From Jackrogersella multiformis (Eukaryota > Ascomycota > Sordariomycetes > Xylariales > Hypoxylaceae): a DNA stretch of 64,000 nt. The notes beneath the pieces were generated by a model, which was not told the DNA's origin, searched no databases, and saw only the letters and a program-made list of their open reading frames with translations. Numbering within the stretch: position 1 is the stretch's first letter; each line of letters begins with the position of its first letter. Below are positions 24,133 through 35,219 of this stretch, in pieces. The DNA lies in contig CADCXD010000008.1 in NCBI GenBank assembly GCA_902806575.1, positions 2,891,001-2,955,000 of the forward strand. Reading direction: 5' to 3'. A program made the position numbers and the translations under genes.

Positions 24133-25657
24133 TTAATTATGTCTCCGGTCTCTTCCTTGCCATGAGGCGCCCTCCTTTCGAGCGTATAAGGCCTCTAACT
24201 CCGCATTTCGGAGTTGGATATCCTCGTGTTCCACAAGAAAAGTATCGCATTCTCCTCGAAGAGCGTTATGTTCGCTTTGAAAAGCGTTACGTTTGCCTTG
24301 AAAAGCGTCGCATTCGCCTCGGAGGGCCGTTTGGCTTATAGGCCTTATATTTACGTGATCGATAGCCTCCAAAGCGTCACGTTCCGAGTGCTCTAGCCTT
24401 TTTTTAAAAAAAGGATTTTACTTCGGTAAATATTCCTTTTTTTGAAGATACTCGATTAGGATTCGGTAATTTTAATTACTTATTCGTTTACTTGTACGCC
24501 AATCGTTACAACTGTAACCAAGATCTTACCTTGGTTAAGCTTAGCTTGTTCGACCTTGAGGATATCTCGCTCAATTACGAGGACATCTTAAGCTTCCGAG
24601 AGCTTCTCCTGCCCGCTCTTGAGATGCCTTTCGTTGGCAGCTATGGTGGCCTGCTGCTTAAGGGCCTCCTGGAGCCTGCCGTCCAACGACTCTCGCTCGT
24701 CGTTAAGTTTTCCTTGCTAGAGCTCGAGGTTTTTCTGGAGCCCGAGGAGGAGACCCATCTGTTCAGTCTGAAGGCGGCTCTCGCTTTGGCTTGCCCTTAC
24801 CGCCTCGTCCGACAGCGCCTTGCGCTCCTCGTCAACCTCTACCTTCTGGAGCTCGAGCGCTTCTTTCTGGCGCCCGAGCTCTTCATGCTGGCGTTCGAGA
24901 TCGCTCTGGCGCCCGTCGAGTCGAGTCTCTTCGGCCTTGAGGTCGATATCTCTTTGGCTAACATGTTGCCGACCTTCGTTGAGCTCTTCTCTCTGGCGCT
25001 CGAGTTCTCTCCTGCAACTCTCAAGATTCGCCTCTTTAACCGCGATGCAGGTCTGCTTCTGGCCTACTTCTTTTTGTGAGGCTGCTACCGCTGTCTCCTC
25101 TTGGGACAGCTGCACCTCCCGAAGTCCGACGGCAGCTTCCCTCTGGGCGACCTCACTTACCTTATTGGACAGCGATGCCTGATCTTCGGCAAGCTCTTCT
25201 TTCTGGCGTTCGAGATGGCTCTCGCAACGCTCCAATCGGGCTTCATCTGTCGCCGGCTCTCGAGCTCGGCGCAGGAGCTGCTATGACTTACCCGGTCAGA
25301 CTCCAGCTGGGCCTCTTTTTCGGCGGCCTCCCGGATCTTATCCTTCAAGATCTGGTATTCCCAACCGAATAAAACTCACTGCTTCTCGAGTTCGGCCCGG
25401 TGGGACACGAGCGTCGCCTCTTCGACCTTCTGGTCCATCAGCAACTGGCGATCGCGGGAAAGCTCTTGCTTCCGGAGCTTGAATCTTGATTTGGACCTCT
25501 CTAATCTGCCCGATCTTTCCGCTAGAGTGGTATGGATTTCTGTTAGCTCGGCTGCTTTCTCCTGTATTCCGGCATTTGTGTCTTGCAGCTTGGCCTCCCT
25601 CCCTTGAAGGGCGTCTTCTCTCCCTTGGAGGGTACATTCTCTTCTTTCAAGAGTCAA
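24133..25657 (-). pseudogene. Coiled-coil protein gene, copy 2 (broken)
   Basis: Minus-strand pieces in order: 25657-25376 (LQGREDALQGREAKLQDTNA and on), a TGA, then 25350-25280 (LKDKIREAAEKEAQLESD), a frame change, then 25235-24717 (HLERQKEELAEDQASLSNKV, QREAAVGLREVQLSQEE, RELERQREELNEGRQHVSQ), then degraded sequence to 24372-24133 (EDIQLRNAELEALYARKEG). The whole is a Gln/Glu/Lys/Leu-rich heptad array of at least 450 residues. Copy 1 matches its 3' half. In-frame stops near 24400-24490 and frameshifts make it a pseudogene. The true start was not found; the reading before 25657 lacks an ATG. Confidence 0.55.
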
Positions 25658-26826
25658 GAGTGCCTACACTCGAATAACTTCACCAAACACCCATTTCTAT
25701 AACTATAATACTAGATAGCTCTCGAGAAGCAAGAAGGCGAATTGATATAGGTTGCAATCGTGCGCGTCCTTGAAGGCGATGAAGCTACTATTATTATTAT
25801 GCTGGGAACATCTTTTATGTACATGAAGTTGTTCGAGTCGTAACCTTGGAAGCTGGCTGGCACTTACTTACAGTACTTACCTAGGTACCTAGGTAGGTAT
25901 CAGCGCAAGCCGAAGACAGGCGGGGCGCATCGAATTGAATATTCAAGTGTACTATGTACTATGTACTTCCTACCTAGGGTTGAATTGCTCCGGAGCTTCG
26001 TTTCAACCAATGAAGAAGCCGGCTTTGAAACGCGGGGTACCATTAAAATGCGCCACTATTTCCTATTTCTCATTGACGCTCCGAAGAACTTCTATATTGC
26101 ACTCGAATAACTTCACCGAATCATGGTTTAAATGGACATAATTTGTATCGGCGAGAAGCGCTCGGAAATACGAATTGATCGAGACCAGTTGCATCAGGTA
26201 GTCGCACTTACATGTGAAGTTACGGTGCCGTAAGTATTAGGCTAGAGACTTTGAGAGCAGCGGGGTCACGTGCTACCCATCCGAGGGAGGGAGTTTGAGT
26301 CTGAGGCATATTAACAGTATTAAGGCCAGTGAATTTTAGTGGAATGGTCACTATTTGATCTGAGGCGTCGCTTGAGGCTGATACAATGTTTATGTGGCTG
26401 GTTCAATTTAATTACGCACTGTGTAAGGCCCCTGGCACATGTGCGAAACTTTTGGGAAAGGGCCTCTCAGTTTGGCGGGATACTTACCTAGGTACTTCCC
26501 ATACGTGTAGGTACCTCCCATACATGTATGTATATCCTACCTTAGGTAGGTACATTTCTCTTTCCTCTACAGTTAATAAATTAATTCCCAAGTCCTTTCC
26601 CCAACCCTTGGCCTACCCACTTTAGTGTCAAATCTGTTCCTAAACCATCCATCGGTTAACCTAATTACCTACCTAAGTACCTAGGTAAGTAACTTCTATG
26701 AGCAACTGTCGGGAGTCGCAACCTTTACAAACGCCTTCGACAGACGACATATCAAATACCTAATAATAAACTGATCGTACCGCTCAATTCATACAATGTA
26801 GCCCAGGTTTTCCCGAATCGCATCGG
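25658..26826. repeat. Intergenic with clustered TACCTAGGTA-type palindromes
   Basis: No supported gene. Palindromic TACCTAGGTA variants cluster at 25868-25900, 26481-26562 and 26664-26692. 25660-25690 and 26095-26115 share CACTCGAATAACTTCACC, a short direct repeat about 430 bp apart. Confidence 0.5.
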
Positions 26827-28080
26827 ATGCATGGCCTTCATCTCCAGGCATTCAAGTATAATACGTCCTTACCAGGGCTCGGAACAACTCTACGAGCCCT
26901 AAGACGACGGAATGAACCCCCCCATGCAAGCGACCCATCCATACCTTCGAGTTACTTCGCTAACCTAACTGGTAACATAGTGAACGGGGATGAAGCTGCC
27001 ACGTGGGGGATACTCCTAACCTCTACCAGCGCCTTCGACGAATTAATTAGATCTATCGAAGGGCTCCGATCAGCAACATATAGCGACCGCTCTGCTCGAT
27101 AGGCCGAGGCTGAGTAGGGAACAGACCTCTCCTCTCCTCTCTCCCCTCTCCTCTCCCAATGCCTCGTCCAAGATGGACCACGAAACTCCGCCGGGTAAGC
27201 AACCATTCTCATACCTCTCTCTGGGTCACAACGTTACTAACTCATGACGTAGCGGATGGGAGAGGCTAGCCGCACGAGGTTAATTTTCACGGCGAGATTT
27301 GCCTCCTCTCTGCCTCGGACAAGGCTGTCGGCGGGGCCAAGTTTTATCGGGGATATTGATAATATTCTCGGCCGTGGAGATCCCGAGTACTCGATCGTAG
27401 ACGCGATGCTTGCCGGGAGGTCTGTAACTCATATCGCGAGCGGCATTCCGGTCACCAGCAAACCCCACCTCGCCACGCAGATCTGTCTACCCTAAGGCGA
27501 AAGGGCTACCTAGATGATATTACCATTCGAAGATGATTATAAGCAGCCATAAGATGGTCCCCATCCATACTATCTCGTTCCGTACCGGCACTCCCGACTT
27601 ATATATTTGATCTAACAAACTACACTTAAACCCTAATAACTAACGAGAAATCTTAGATAGCCCGCCCCAAGCTACCACCCCATCCCCTGAAATATCGGCC
27701 AACCTACGATATAAAACCGGACGTCCCCAAACGTAATCTATCCGATATCATCAGCAACGTCGGCGACCAGGCTAACCATCACGGTGTCGGCGGCGAGACG
27801 ATCGATCTCCGTCGTCGTCAGAGCATCGCAGGGGACGATGCCTCCACCAGCCGGGGCGGTCGTGGCGTTCCCAACTATACTGGGAATCCGCTTTCTCCTC
27901 ATGGTCTCTCTGCGATCGACGCGCAGGTTGAATGCCAGTACCACAGAGGCCGCGTAGTCGACATGATGAACCGTCCGTTATGAAGATCTGCCCCCCGCCC
28001 AGTGTTAATAACCGTCATCGCTAGCTGCCCGTTCCACAACATCGTAGATTATGACTATGATGACTGCCATCTTACTTCTA
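26827..28080 (+). pseudogene. 'CLLSASDKA' family relic, copy B
   Basis: The first frame (26827-27102) reads FANLTGNIVNGDEAATWGIL then STSAFDELIRSIEGLRSATY, a plausible N-terminal helical domain. After stops and shifts, the reading GEICLLSASDKAVGGA at about 27300 matches the relics at 8826-9345 and 21541-22470. DNA at 27480-27800 is closely similar to 21690-22010. Near 28030-28075 the reading ASCPFHNIVDYDYDDCH mirrors the C-terminal Cys/His segment of copy A, with C where copy A has W. The order N-domain, SASDKA core, zinc-knuckle end suggests one ancestral gene of about 400 codons. Confidence 0.5.
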
Positions 28081-28642
28081 ACTTCCAGACGGGGGCAGCA
28101 TTTGTAATTCTTAGTTACGGTCTGATGTAGGTAGGCTTCCCCTATCCTATCTTGCCGCAACTAGCCTAAAGCAGTTACTCCACGACGACAGCATATCCTT
28201 TGTCGCGATAATTCAGCAATAGCACCCCTGACCATCGTCACATTGATGGAAGCATACGATATCGATGATCAAAGGGATTAGGCGTTGACCGGATGACCAA
28301 GACCTTCTTAGACCTAGTCGCCTCTAGGGCTGATATGCATAATAAGGGAATCGACATGGGAATTTGCATAGAAGAGGGAGGAAGGGGAGGGAGACAAGGA
28401 AGAAGTGGGACAGCTTTAATGTATGCTTATGCTTCAATTCCATTATCGAGAGACGCAGACTACAATTACGCATGCGCTGTCAGATAAACCTTGCAGGAGT
28501 AGTTCAACCGGTTGAAGGTGTGTCCGCGGGAATAAAATCTTTTTCGAGTTGAAACCACATAGTACTTAATAGCAATGCAAAAGCAGACGGAATTTAATTT
28601 ATCGGGAACGCAGTCATGTCTTCATCGCGATTCTCCCGCGAT
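28081..28642. other. Intergenic, no gene seen
   Basis: Short frames at 28293-28552 have no family features. This is the 3' flank of the helicase-like gene. Confidence 0.45.
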
Positions 28643-30859
28643 TCATCCTCCCCTCGTCTCTACTATCCGCATCACATCCTTCCCCTGCCCTGCCCTTACC
28701 CTCCCCCTCTTACTTGTCCTCCCCCCCCCTCTGCCCCGCCCTCCTCCCTGTCCCGTCACGCCTGGTTCAGGGTGCGCTAGAGGATACGAAGTGGCTACGA
28801 GGTTGGCAAATGGCATCTCGAACTTCTCCTCAACCTCGTCCAGCAGGCGCTTAGGGAAGGCGGTCACGCCGCTGGCGACGTAACCCGAGGCACCGGATTC
28901 CAATTCGGAATAGATGGCGAAACCTCCGTGCTCCGCGTTCTCCGGGGCAAGGCGAATGTAGCGGTCAAAACCCAAGATATCCCTTTCGCTGACGTGGATA
29001 TCCAGGAGAGATACAACATCGTTCGGTATCTCTCGGGGATCGGAGGGGAAGGCGAGCGTCTTGTAAAGGTATGCCCACACGAGCCGGGTCTCGACGAAGA
29101 GAACCTCGTCGTCCGTCAGCTCCGTGCCGGAAAGCTCGTCTTCGCCTACGGGCAAGCCGAAAATCCCTTCAACCGCGTTCACCAGCTGTCTCACCCGCAA
29201 TAGATGATAGAGGTACAGCGTAAGCCAGGCCGCCGGAGTTGCCACACGCTCCTGGGCATATATGGTCCCCGTGCTAACCTTCTCCTGGTACAACCCAAGA
29301 GCGATCCACAAGGCGCCTTTGTAGGCGAGCCTTTCGCCTATGCCCCGACAGCATCGCCGAATCTCGCCCAAGGATGGCGACTCGGCCGACACGTCTTTCA
29401 TATAGAGTGCATCGATGCCGACGGCCAAGATGCACCCAAGGCGGACGATGACGCGTTGCACGTTGAGGCTTACGCGGTTCTTGTATAGGGGGACGCATGC
29501 CAGGAGATGCGCGGCGTGGAGGTCGAGGGCTACGATGTCACCGACTCGTTGCTTTACGGTTAACATTATATAACCCATCGGGCTCAGCTCGCCTATACCC
29601 TGCTCGCCCACCGGCCTGAGGCAGTCCATGGTGCCGAGCCGGTAGAGGGCTTCTGCTATGGCGTAGTCGTCTTGCGGACGCCTCACGGGAAGATCGGCCG
29701 CCACCCGCGGACCCCACTCGGACACCAGGCTGAGAGCCGTCCACATGATGTCCCCATTGTAGGCTGTTCCCGGTGGATCCTCGCCGCTGGGACGTCCGGC
29801 GAATTCTCCCGGGCCGTACGTTGTGTGGAAGACGGCGTCCTGCAGAGGAAGACCCGACTTGAGAAGCCACAACATCTGTCTCTGGATCTCCGCCCGCGTC
29901 AGCTTCCTGCGAACGGAGACGACCAGGCTCGTGGCGCGGTCGAAGACCTTCTCTACAACCTGTCCGTCGGAGACGAAATGCCTCAAGCCTCGCACGGGAA
30001 TCGAGAAGCCCAGGCTGGGGTCTATCTGCAGCACATCGGAAGAAGACAGGATACTGCTCCGGACATCCGCCAACTCTACGGAGCTGGAGTTGACCCGCAC
30101 AGGAGCGACCAGCGCGGGAAGGTCTGATCCGCCAAGCGCGGCTCTTATCGCGATTCTATCCTGGTACTCGCCGCCGCGGTCGGCGCCGGAGACGTCGCTA
30201 ACCAGCTGTCCCACGTAATCCGCGAACAGTCCGCCGCTCATAGGGCTGAGCGGCACGGTCTGATGCTCGGCGATGGTGATCATGACGGGTCTACGACGGG
30301 TAACCCTACGGAGGATTCCCCGAGTCCTGTCGGAGGCGAAGGTGGAAATGATAATGATGGCGCAGGCAGCACCTCCTTCCTCGTAATAGTCGGAAGCCTA
30401 ACTCATGAGAAGACCTAAGAGCACCTCGCCGTCCGTGGTCGGGTTTCCCTCTAAATCAACCAGCACCACGGTCGTAAGGCTTAGGGGGAGACTCCGATCC
30501 CTTCGGCGATACTCCTCCAGCATGCAGCCAAAGTACACGATGCATAGAGAGCCAGGGGGCACCCGGGGATCGTCGGGCATGAGGGGAAAGACACGATCCG
30601 AGATTCCGAACTCGTCCGTGGAGAGGTAGTCCGCAAGAAGCCGAGATTCTGTGGCGGTTGGCAGCAGGTATACCACCGACGAGCCGGGAACCTTCGCTGT
30701 CACCTCTTCCAAGATGTGCGCCACCATGGTGGTACTCTTGCCCGACGCGTGCGGCCCTTGTATGCACGCGCCCGACACGCGGCACCTCTCGATACTGCCG
30801 ACGAAATCGTCAATGAGTCCCTGCTCGGTTGCCCAAGCAGGAGTCGCCTCGACATCCAT
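28643..30859 (-). pseudogene. DEAH-box RNA-helicase-like protein with degenerate Walker B and one in-frame TAG
   Basis: From ATG 30859 the frame runs 739 codons to 28643, broken only by TAG at 30400-30398. Before the stop: Walker A GPHASGKSTT; a motif Ia-like YLLPTATESRLLADYL; then VVLVDLEGNPTTDGEVLLGL, which aligns with 'DEVHERSxDTDLLLGLL' of DEAH helicases but has DLEG in place of DExH. After the stop, AIIIISTFASD sits where motif III (SAT) is expected, and later EALYRLGTMD plus GELSPMGYIM match the HA2 winged-helix/ratchet region ('ALYxLGALD...GxLTPLG'). The C-terminus is Gly/Arg-rich (GGGRGRGGGR), suggesting RNA binding. CAG-to-TAG (a CpA-to-TpA change) would restore the frame, so this is probably a recent nonsense allele or, less likely, readthrough. 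An active ATPase is doubtful. The start was chosen over an upstream ATG because the intervening sequence is Ser/Thr/Asn low complexity. Confidence 0.7.
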
Positions 30860-31140
30860 CGTCAGGTTGGAAGAAGAAGAAGAAGAAAGAAAGTTGCTGT
30901 TTGAAAGTTTGGAAGTTGAAATTGATGTTTGGTGTTTGGAAGTTGAAATTGTTGGTGTTTTGGAAGAAAGTTGGTTGAAAGAGGGAAGAAATGAAATTTG
31001 GGAATTTCGAATCGAGCAGACTGGAAATAACCAGATTGTGCTGTACCTTGGTATTCTCGCCACCTAGGTACTTGGGTAAACTATCTGGTGAGTCAATTGA
31101 GTCAATTGGGAAATCTTCAATCTTCAATCTTCAATCTAAT
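30860..31140 (-). promoter_or_regulatory. Repetitive leader of the helicase-like gene
   Basis: On the minus strand this is a C/A/T-rich tract with repeated CAATTTCAACTTCCAAACA units and a (TTC)n run directly before the ATG, and (GAAGATT)n repeats at 31108-31136. Pyrimidine-rich leaders are common before fungal start codons. Frame stays open through it, so N-terminal extension to 31063 is possible. Confidence 0.35.
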
Positions 31141-31216
31141 GCCTACCTACTTACCTACATAAGGTAGGTACATACGGTACTCGGTACTTATGTACTTACC
31201 TACCTAGGTAGGTATC
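31141..31216. repeat. Dense TACCTAGGTA-type palindrome cluster
   Basis: Overlapping ACCTAC, GGTAGGTA and TACCTAGGTA units form several nested inverted repeats. Same motif as at 2955, 11217, 25868, 26481 and 37131. Confidence 0.6.
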
Positions 31217-31758
31217 TTGACCGTGATCTTATTGAGGGCAATACGGAAAAGATTCCCGTAGTATCGCCATCCTTAACGTAGTGTACCTAGGTAGTTCACC
31301 GAAATCAGATGAAATGAATCGCATGCGTACTCTCCGATACGCTCGAATATATGGCTGAGCTTAGCACGCGGCACGGGGTCAAGACTGCGCGAATCGAACA
31401 TGTTCACGGCGTTACTTTTTACTCGCGGTGTGTTCTAAATATATTTAACAGTGCACAGCTCAATAATGGATAGGTAGGTATACTTACATTGTGATGGATA
31501 TCGCGGCATTTTATAGCCATACTTAAGGGCTGATATGAAAACAAGGAAACGGCATATCATATCTTGATGAAATGACAGCGATCCGAACTAACTAAACTAA
31601 CGCTTCGCAACAGTTTGGCACATAAGGCCTTTGAAACATGGAAGGATTTAACACCAGCGATTCAGCGGGGGAATAAAGCCAAACAAGTATGTGGCAACGA
31701 CGACGAGGAACTAGAACGCCTCATATCAAAGCATATAACGTTATAAAGCCGTTAGTCT
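31217..31758. other. Intergenic, no gene seen
   Basis: Balanced composition, many stops on all frames; 3' flank of the Cys-rich gene on the right. Confidence 0.45.
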
Positions 31759-32582
31759 TTAAATTGGCTCCTCGCCAGGAAGGTGAGGCCAATAATCCAT
31801 AACTACGAGACCGACCTCAAGCCCCAGCTCCCCGATTAAGGCATTCTGTATCTCAGCTCGAAATGCTGTTTTACCCATATCCCAATGCCGGAAACCAGCA
31901 TCGCCAGGCAAGATCCGACACTTCAAAGCGTCGGCGAACTCGGCCCGACCCGTAACATTCTAGAGAGACATTAGTGATACTACAACGGAACATAATCGAC
32001 ACGGACAAACTTACGTTAGGATATAAATCGCGAGGGTGATGAGCCTGTATAATGCCCCGCTGCAGTTGAACCCACTTCGCATACGCGGAGGAGGTCAACA
32101 CCCTATCCGCAGTTTGAGGGTTGAAAGAAGATCGATGCTCACGCTCCGCGGCAACGAAGGCGGAAATCAAACGATGTACAGATGCAGCGACCTCCCACCG
32201 GCACTGTTCACGGAACTGGTACGCATCTTCAAGTGCAGCATTAGGCTGGGGGTCGTAACCGTGAATGAGGGCAAAGACCGGCTCAACAAAACGCAAGAGC
32301 ATCATCAACGCCAAACAGTCGCCGGTCATACCAAGGGCAGCCTAGAAAATTGTTAGCACGGCCGAAACATCGTCGACGAGTTAAGGGTTCACTTACGTTC
32401 TGACAGGTCTTGTGTCGGTCTATACAGAGTTCACAAGAGGTCACTGAAGCGCGGTGAAAGACGCAGTTGACGACGATAGCTTGACCGAAATTAGGATCGT
32501 AAGATTGAAGGGCAGAGCGCAAACAAATCATACAAGGAATTTCAGCCAGAAATGGCTGAACCCATGGAGTAGTCGCCATCAT
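31759..32582 (-). CDS. Cys-rich protein of unknown function, paralogue 1 (three exons)
   Basis: Exons 32582-32397, 32341-32015 and 31959-31759 give about 237 residues. Both introns are 55 nt with clean signals (GTAAGT; TGCTAAC or CTAAT; CTAG) and phase 0. Exon 1 encodes a small Cys/His cluster: PCMICLRSALQ, then VNCVFHRASVTSCELCIDRH and KTC, spaced like a zinc-binding module (C-x2-C ... C ... C-x2-C-x3-H-x3-C). Exon 2 is helical (RWEVAASVHRLISAFVAAER, YAKWVQLQRGIIQAHHPRDL). Exon 3 contains CRILPGDAGFRHW and ends near WPHLPGEE. Paralogue 2 (38670-39487) has the same exon structure, and exon 1 has identical length (186 nt). No broken codons. The family is not one I recognise. Confidence 0.7.
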
Positions 32583-33582
32583 TGAATCGATAAAGGGGCG
32601 GTAGTAATCTAAGGAGTGGTGTTGTTAATGAGAAAAGGTTAGGTATTCACGGCTTACTCAGACCATGAGAGTGCATCTTATACTCTTAAAAAGCAGGGGT
32701 TCCCACGACGGTGATTAAACGCCATCTTTGAAGCCTGTACAATAAACAGGAAACAACCCCTTTGAACGAGGCTATTCAAATGCCCAAAAAAGGGGGGGGG
32801 GGTGAAGTGTTGCGAAAGCGCCCCAGAAATGGAGAAACATGATGGTCTGCACCAAAATTAGGCCTTTTGTGAGGCCTGGACCGGATAACAATCACCTTGT
32901 GTCCCTTATCCTTGACGTTTCCCTTATTCATTCCTGTCGGGAGGATGAGCTCTTGCAGTTGAATGATTGTCAACAATGCCGTCGCGCAACGACAAGTAAA
33001 GGCAATCGGGGTAGGTTTTCTCCGGAACCCGGTTCTTACCCGAACATTTACCGAACACCAGAACTTATTCGATCCGGCGTTACGGTTTGCTTTTGTTACG
33101 GTAGGTCCGCTCGGTCTGCGGCATAAATAAGGTGGTCTGCGACATAAAGGGGAAGTCTCCGCCGTCGCGAGGCTTGCAGGGTGGCGTAGAAATACAGTGG
33201 GCGGGAGTGCTAGCACTGTACGGACTCATTAAAAGCTTTAAATTAACCTCATATCACCATTGTCATCGTCATCGCACCACAGGATATTAAGCATAACCGT
33301 TAAGATGCCGGTACGCGATGGGTAACTCGCGAATGAAGAACCGGAGATGATGATGATGATGAATCGTCAGGTCTCGAAGGCGAAATCACTAAACTGCCGC
33401 AAGAATACGTAGGATTCCCGCATCGATTTCATTGATATTCCCTCCCTACCAAATACGACGTAATTACCCCTTTTTCTAACGCCTCTAAACCCTCGCACCC
33501 CACTCTCTCGCCCTCCTCTCTTGCCCCCTCCCTCCCCCTACCACCCCTTACCACCCCCACCCCAGCGCCGCCTCTCAAAGTC
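32583..33582. other. Intergenic; G11 run at 32792-32802
   Basis: The open frame at 32776-33216(-) is Pro/Arg/Thr-rich without family features and reads through the poly-C/G tract, so I do not call it. Pyrimidine-rich sequence at about 33480-33570 flanks the 3' end of the next gene. Confidence 0.45.
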
Positions 33583-34704
33583 TTAACACTGCTCAGGACG
33601 GGAGAGCAACCACCTTCGTAACCACAACTTGTCGGCTTTGAGGGGGCAGTTTAGGACGACGTCGGCATATGTGCCCGGCCCCCTGATTATGTATAGCGGT
33701 ATGTCGCCCCAGTATCCTAGGCCGCAGTTCGCCGCGCGGATGGTTCTATCGCTAACGGAGAACATCCAGAGCCAGCCCATAGAGTAGCGCAGCCTCATCA
33801 AGCCGAGCTTGCTCCCCGGACAGTACATAAGAGCTAGGACACCCTCGGCCGGGGCGCTCTCGACTGGCGCTCCCGACTCGTCGCGGCTAGCATAGAAGTC
33901 GCGGACTAGTCCGTCTCCGTCGTCGTCTTCTATGAGCTGAACTAGCCGCGCCATGCTGGCGCCAGAGCGGACCGTGACAGCCCGCGCGCGGTCTTCGATG
34001 GACTGCAACCTAGTGTCAGGCATAGCCAGCCGCTTGCAGGCGCACCGAGTCGCCTGCATAAGTTCGAACGCGAACAGCTGCAGGACAAAGCCCTGCTTCT
34101 GCTCGACGGCGGCCCTTCCCTCGACGTTCGTGACCAGTTCGCCAAAGACCCTCACGATGACGTCGAGGGGAAGGCTATCAGAATCCCTCAGCTTCTGGGT
34201 TAGCAAGTATAGCCGCTGCAAGGGTAGCGGTGGCCCCCCCTTGTGCAGCAAGGCGAAGCGATAAAGGCCGCCTGAGATTCCGACTAGGCCGGCCGTTGCC
34301 GCTGGGCCCGTGAGCTCGCCCTGGAGCGCGTCTAGTCCCCAGGGTGGCAGCATAACCCACGACGACCTAGGCGCGTCGCTGCACTGGACCCATCCGGCAT
34401 CAGCTGCACGAGCAAACCGGAGCCACGACTTGATGTCATCGTTGACGTCAAGCTCGGGCTCCGACGCGAACTGCCTAACTAGGCCATGTAATACCTCACG
34501 GGAGGCGACCACAGACCTCGCTGCCTTGGGCTCGCTCTTGCGGGCAAGCCCTCGACGCCGAAGGCCGTCATTGACGGCCTTGCTGGTTCTTAGCTGCGAG
34601 GTCCGCTTCTCCAGCTCCGCTTGGCTGGATCGCAACTGCGCGGTCTTGATATCTAGCTTCACCTGTAGCTCATCGTTAGCATCTTTGACATCATTGTAAT
34701 CCAT
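33583..34704 (-). CDS. Hypothetical protein, 373 residues, N-terminal coiled coil
   Basis: Single uninterrupted frame beginning at ATG 34704. Residues about 10-50 form a coiled coil (ANDELQVKLDIKTAQLRSSQ, then AELEKRTSQLRTSK). The middle is an alpha-rich region (LHGLVRQFASEPELDVNDDI) and the C-terminus is aromatic-rich (RLRYSMGWLWMFSVSD, YWGDIPLYIIRGPGTYADVV). No signal peptide, membrane segment or catalytic motif. Codon use has GC-rich third positions like the intact TRK and secreted-protein genes, unlike the decayed neighbours. No recognised family. An upstream exon is possible but no splice signal was convincing. Confidence 0.6.
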   Translation of the reverse strand: MDYNDVKDANDELQVKLDIKTAQLRSSQAELEKRTSQLRTSKAVNDGLRRRGLARKSEPKAARSVVASREVLHGLVRQFASEPELDVNDDIKSWLRFARAADAGWVQCSDAPRSSWVMLPPWGLDALQGELTGPAATAGLVGISGGLYRFALLHKGGPPLPLQRLYLLTQKLRDSDSLPLDVIVRVFGELVTNVEGRAAVEQKQGFVLQLFAFELMQATRCACKRLAMPDTRLQSIEDRARAVTVRSGASMARLVQLIEDDDGDGLVRDFYASRDESGAPVESAPAEGVLALMYCPGSKLGLMRLRYSMGWLWMFSVSDRTIRAANCGLGYWGDIPLYIIRGPGTYADVVLNCPLKADKLWLRRWLLSRPEQC

Positions 34705-35219
34705 CGCGGCGGTGGCCAGCCTCGAATGGAGCCTGCACTTGTCAGTCTGGAGACCTCTGACACATCTCCGGAGCAGATCACTCCCTCGCCGCTTGGATAG
34801 CGGCGGGCTGAATCGCCCCCAGCGCGCTGGCGGCGGTCTCTTGTAAACGAGGTATCAATCCGGCTCGGTCCTGCCAGACAGGGGCAGTCTCGCGAGCGGC
34901 AACTGTGGAAGTTGAAGTTGCAGCTTCGAGCGAGGAGATTCGAAGTGCTGAAGAGGAATAGATTGTACGTGACTAGATAGACTGGAGAAGACTCGCCGGA
35001 TGAAGAATGCGCAGGAGACTAGAGAGGTCTGAGTGGATTCCGAATATCGAGGGTCCGATGTACTGGAGAACCCCGAGGGTATTCCGAGAATTGCGATGAA
35101 ACTGGATCTCGCTTGATCGGAGTCCTTCTCATCTCCATCTATCTCGGCGAGGCCTTCCCTGTGGATATATTCTCCTGCTGCGATCGTGGTCGTGAGAGTC
35201 TTCGACCGGTAGTGGCGGA
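34705..35219. other. Upstream flank of the 373-residue gene
   Basis: Purine-rich on the plus strand (GGAGA, GAAG runs), probably leader and promoter of the minus-strand gene. No gene seen. Confidence 0.4.

Noticed and set aside
28928..30218. Plus-strand frames opposite the helicase-like gene
   Set aside because: Antisense shadows of a frame that has helicase motifs.
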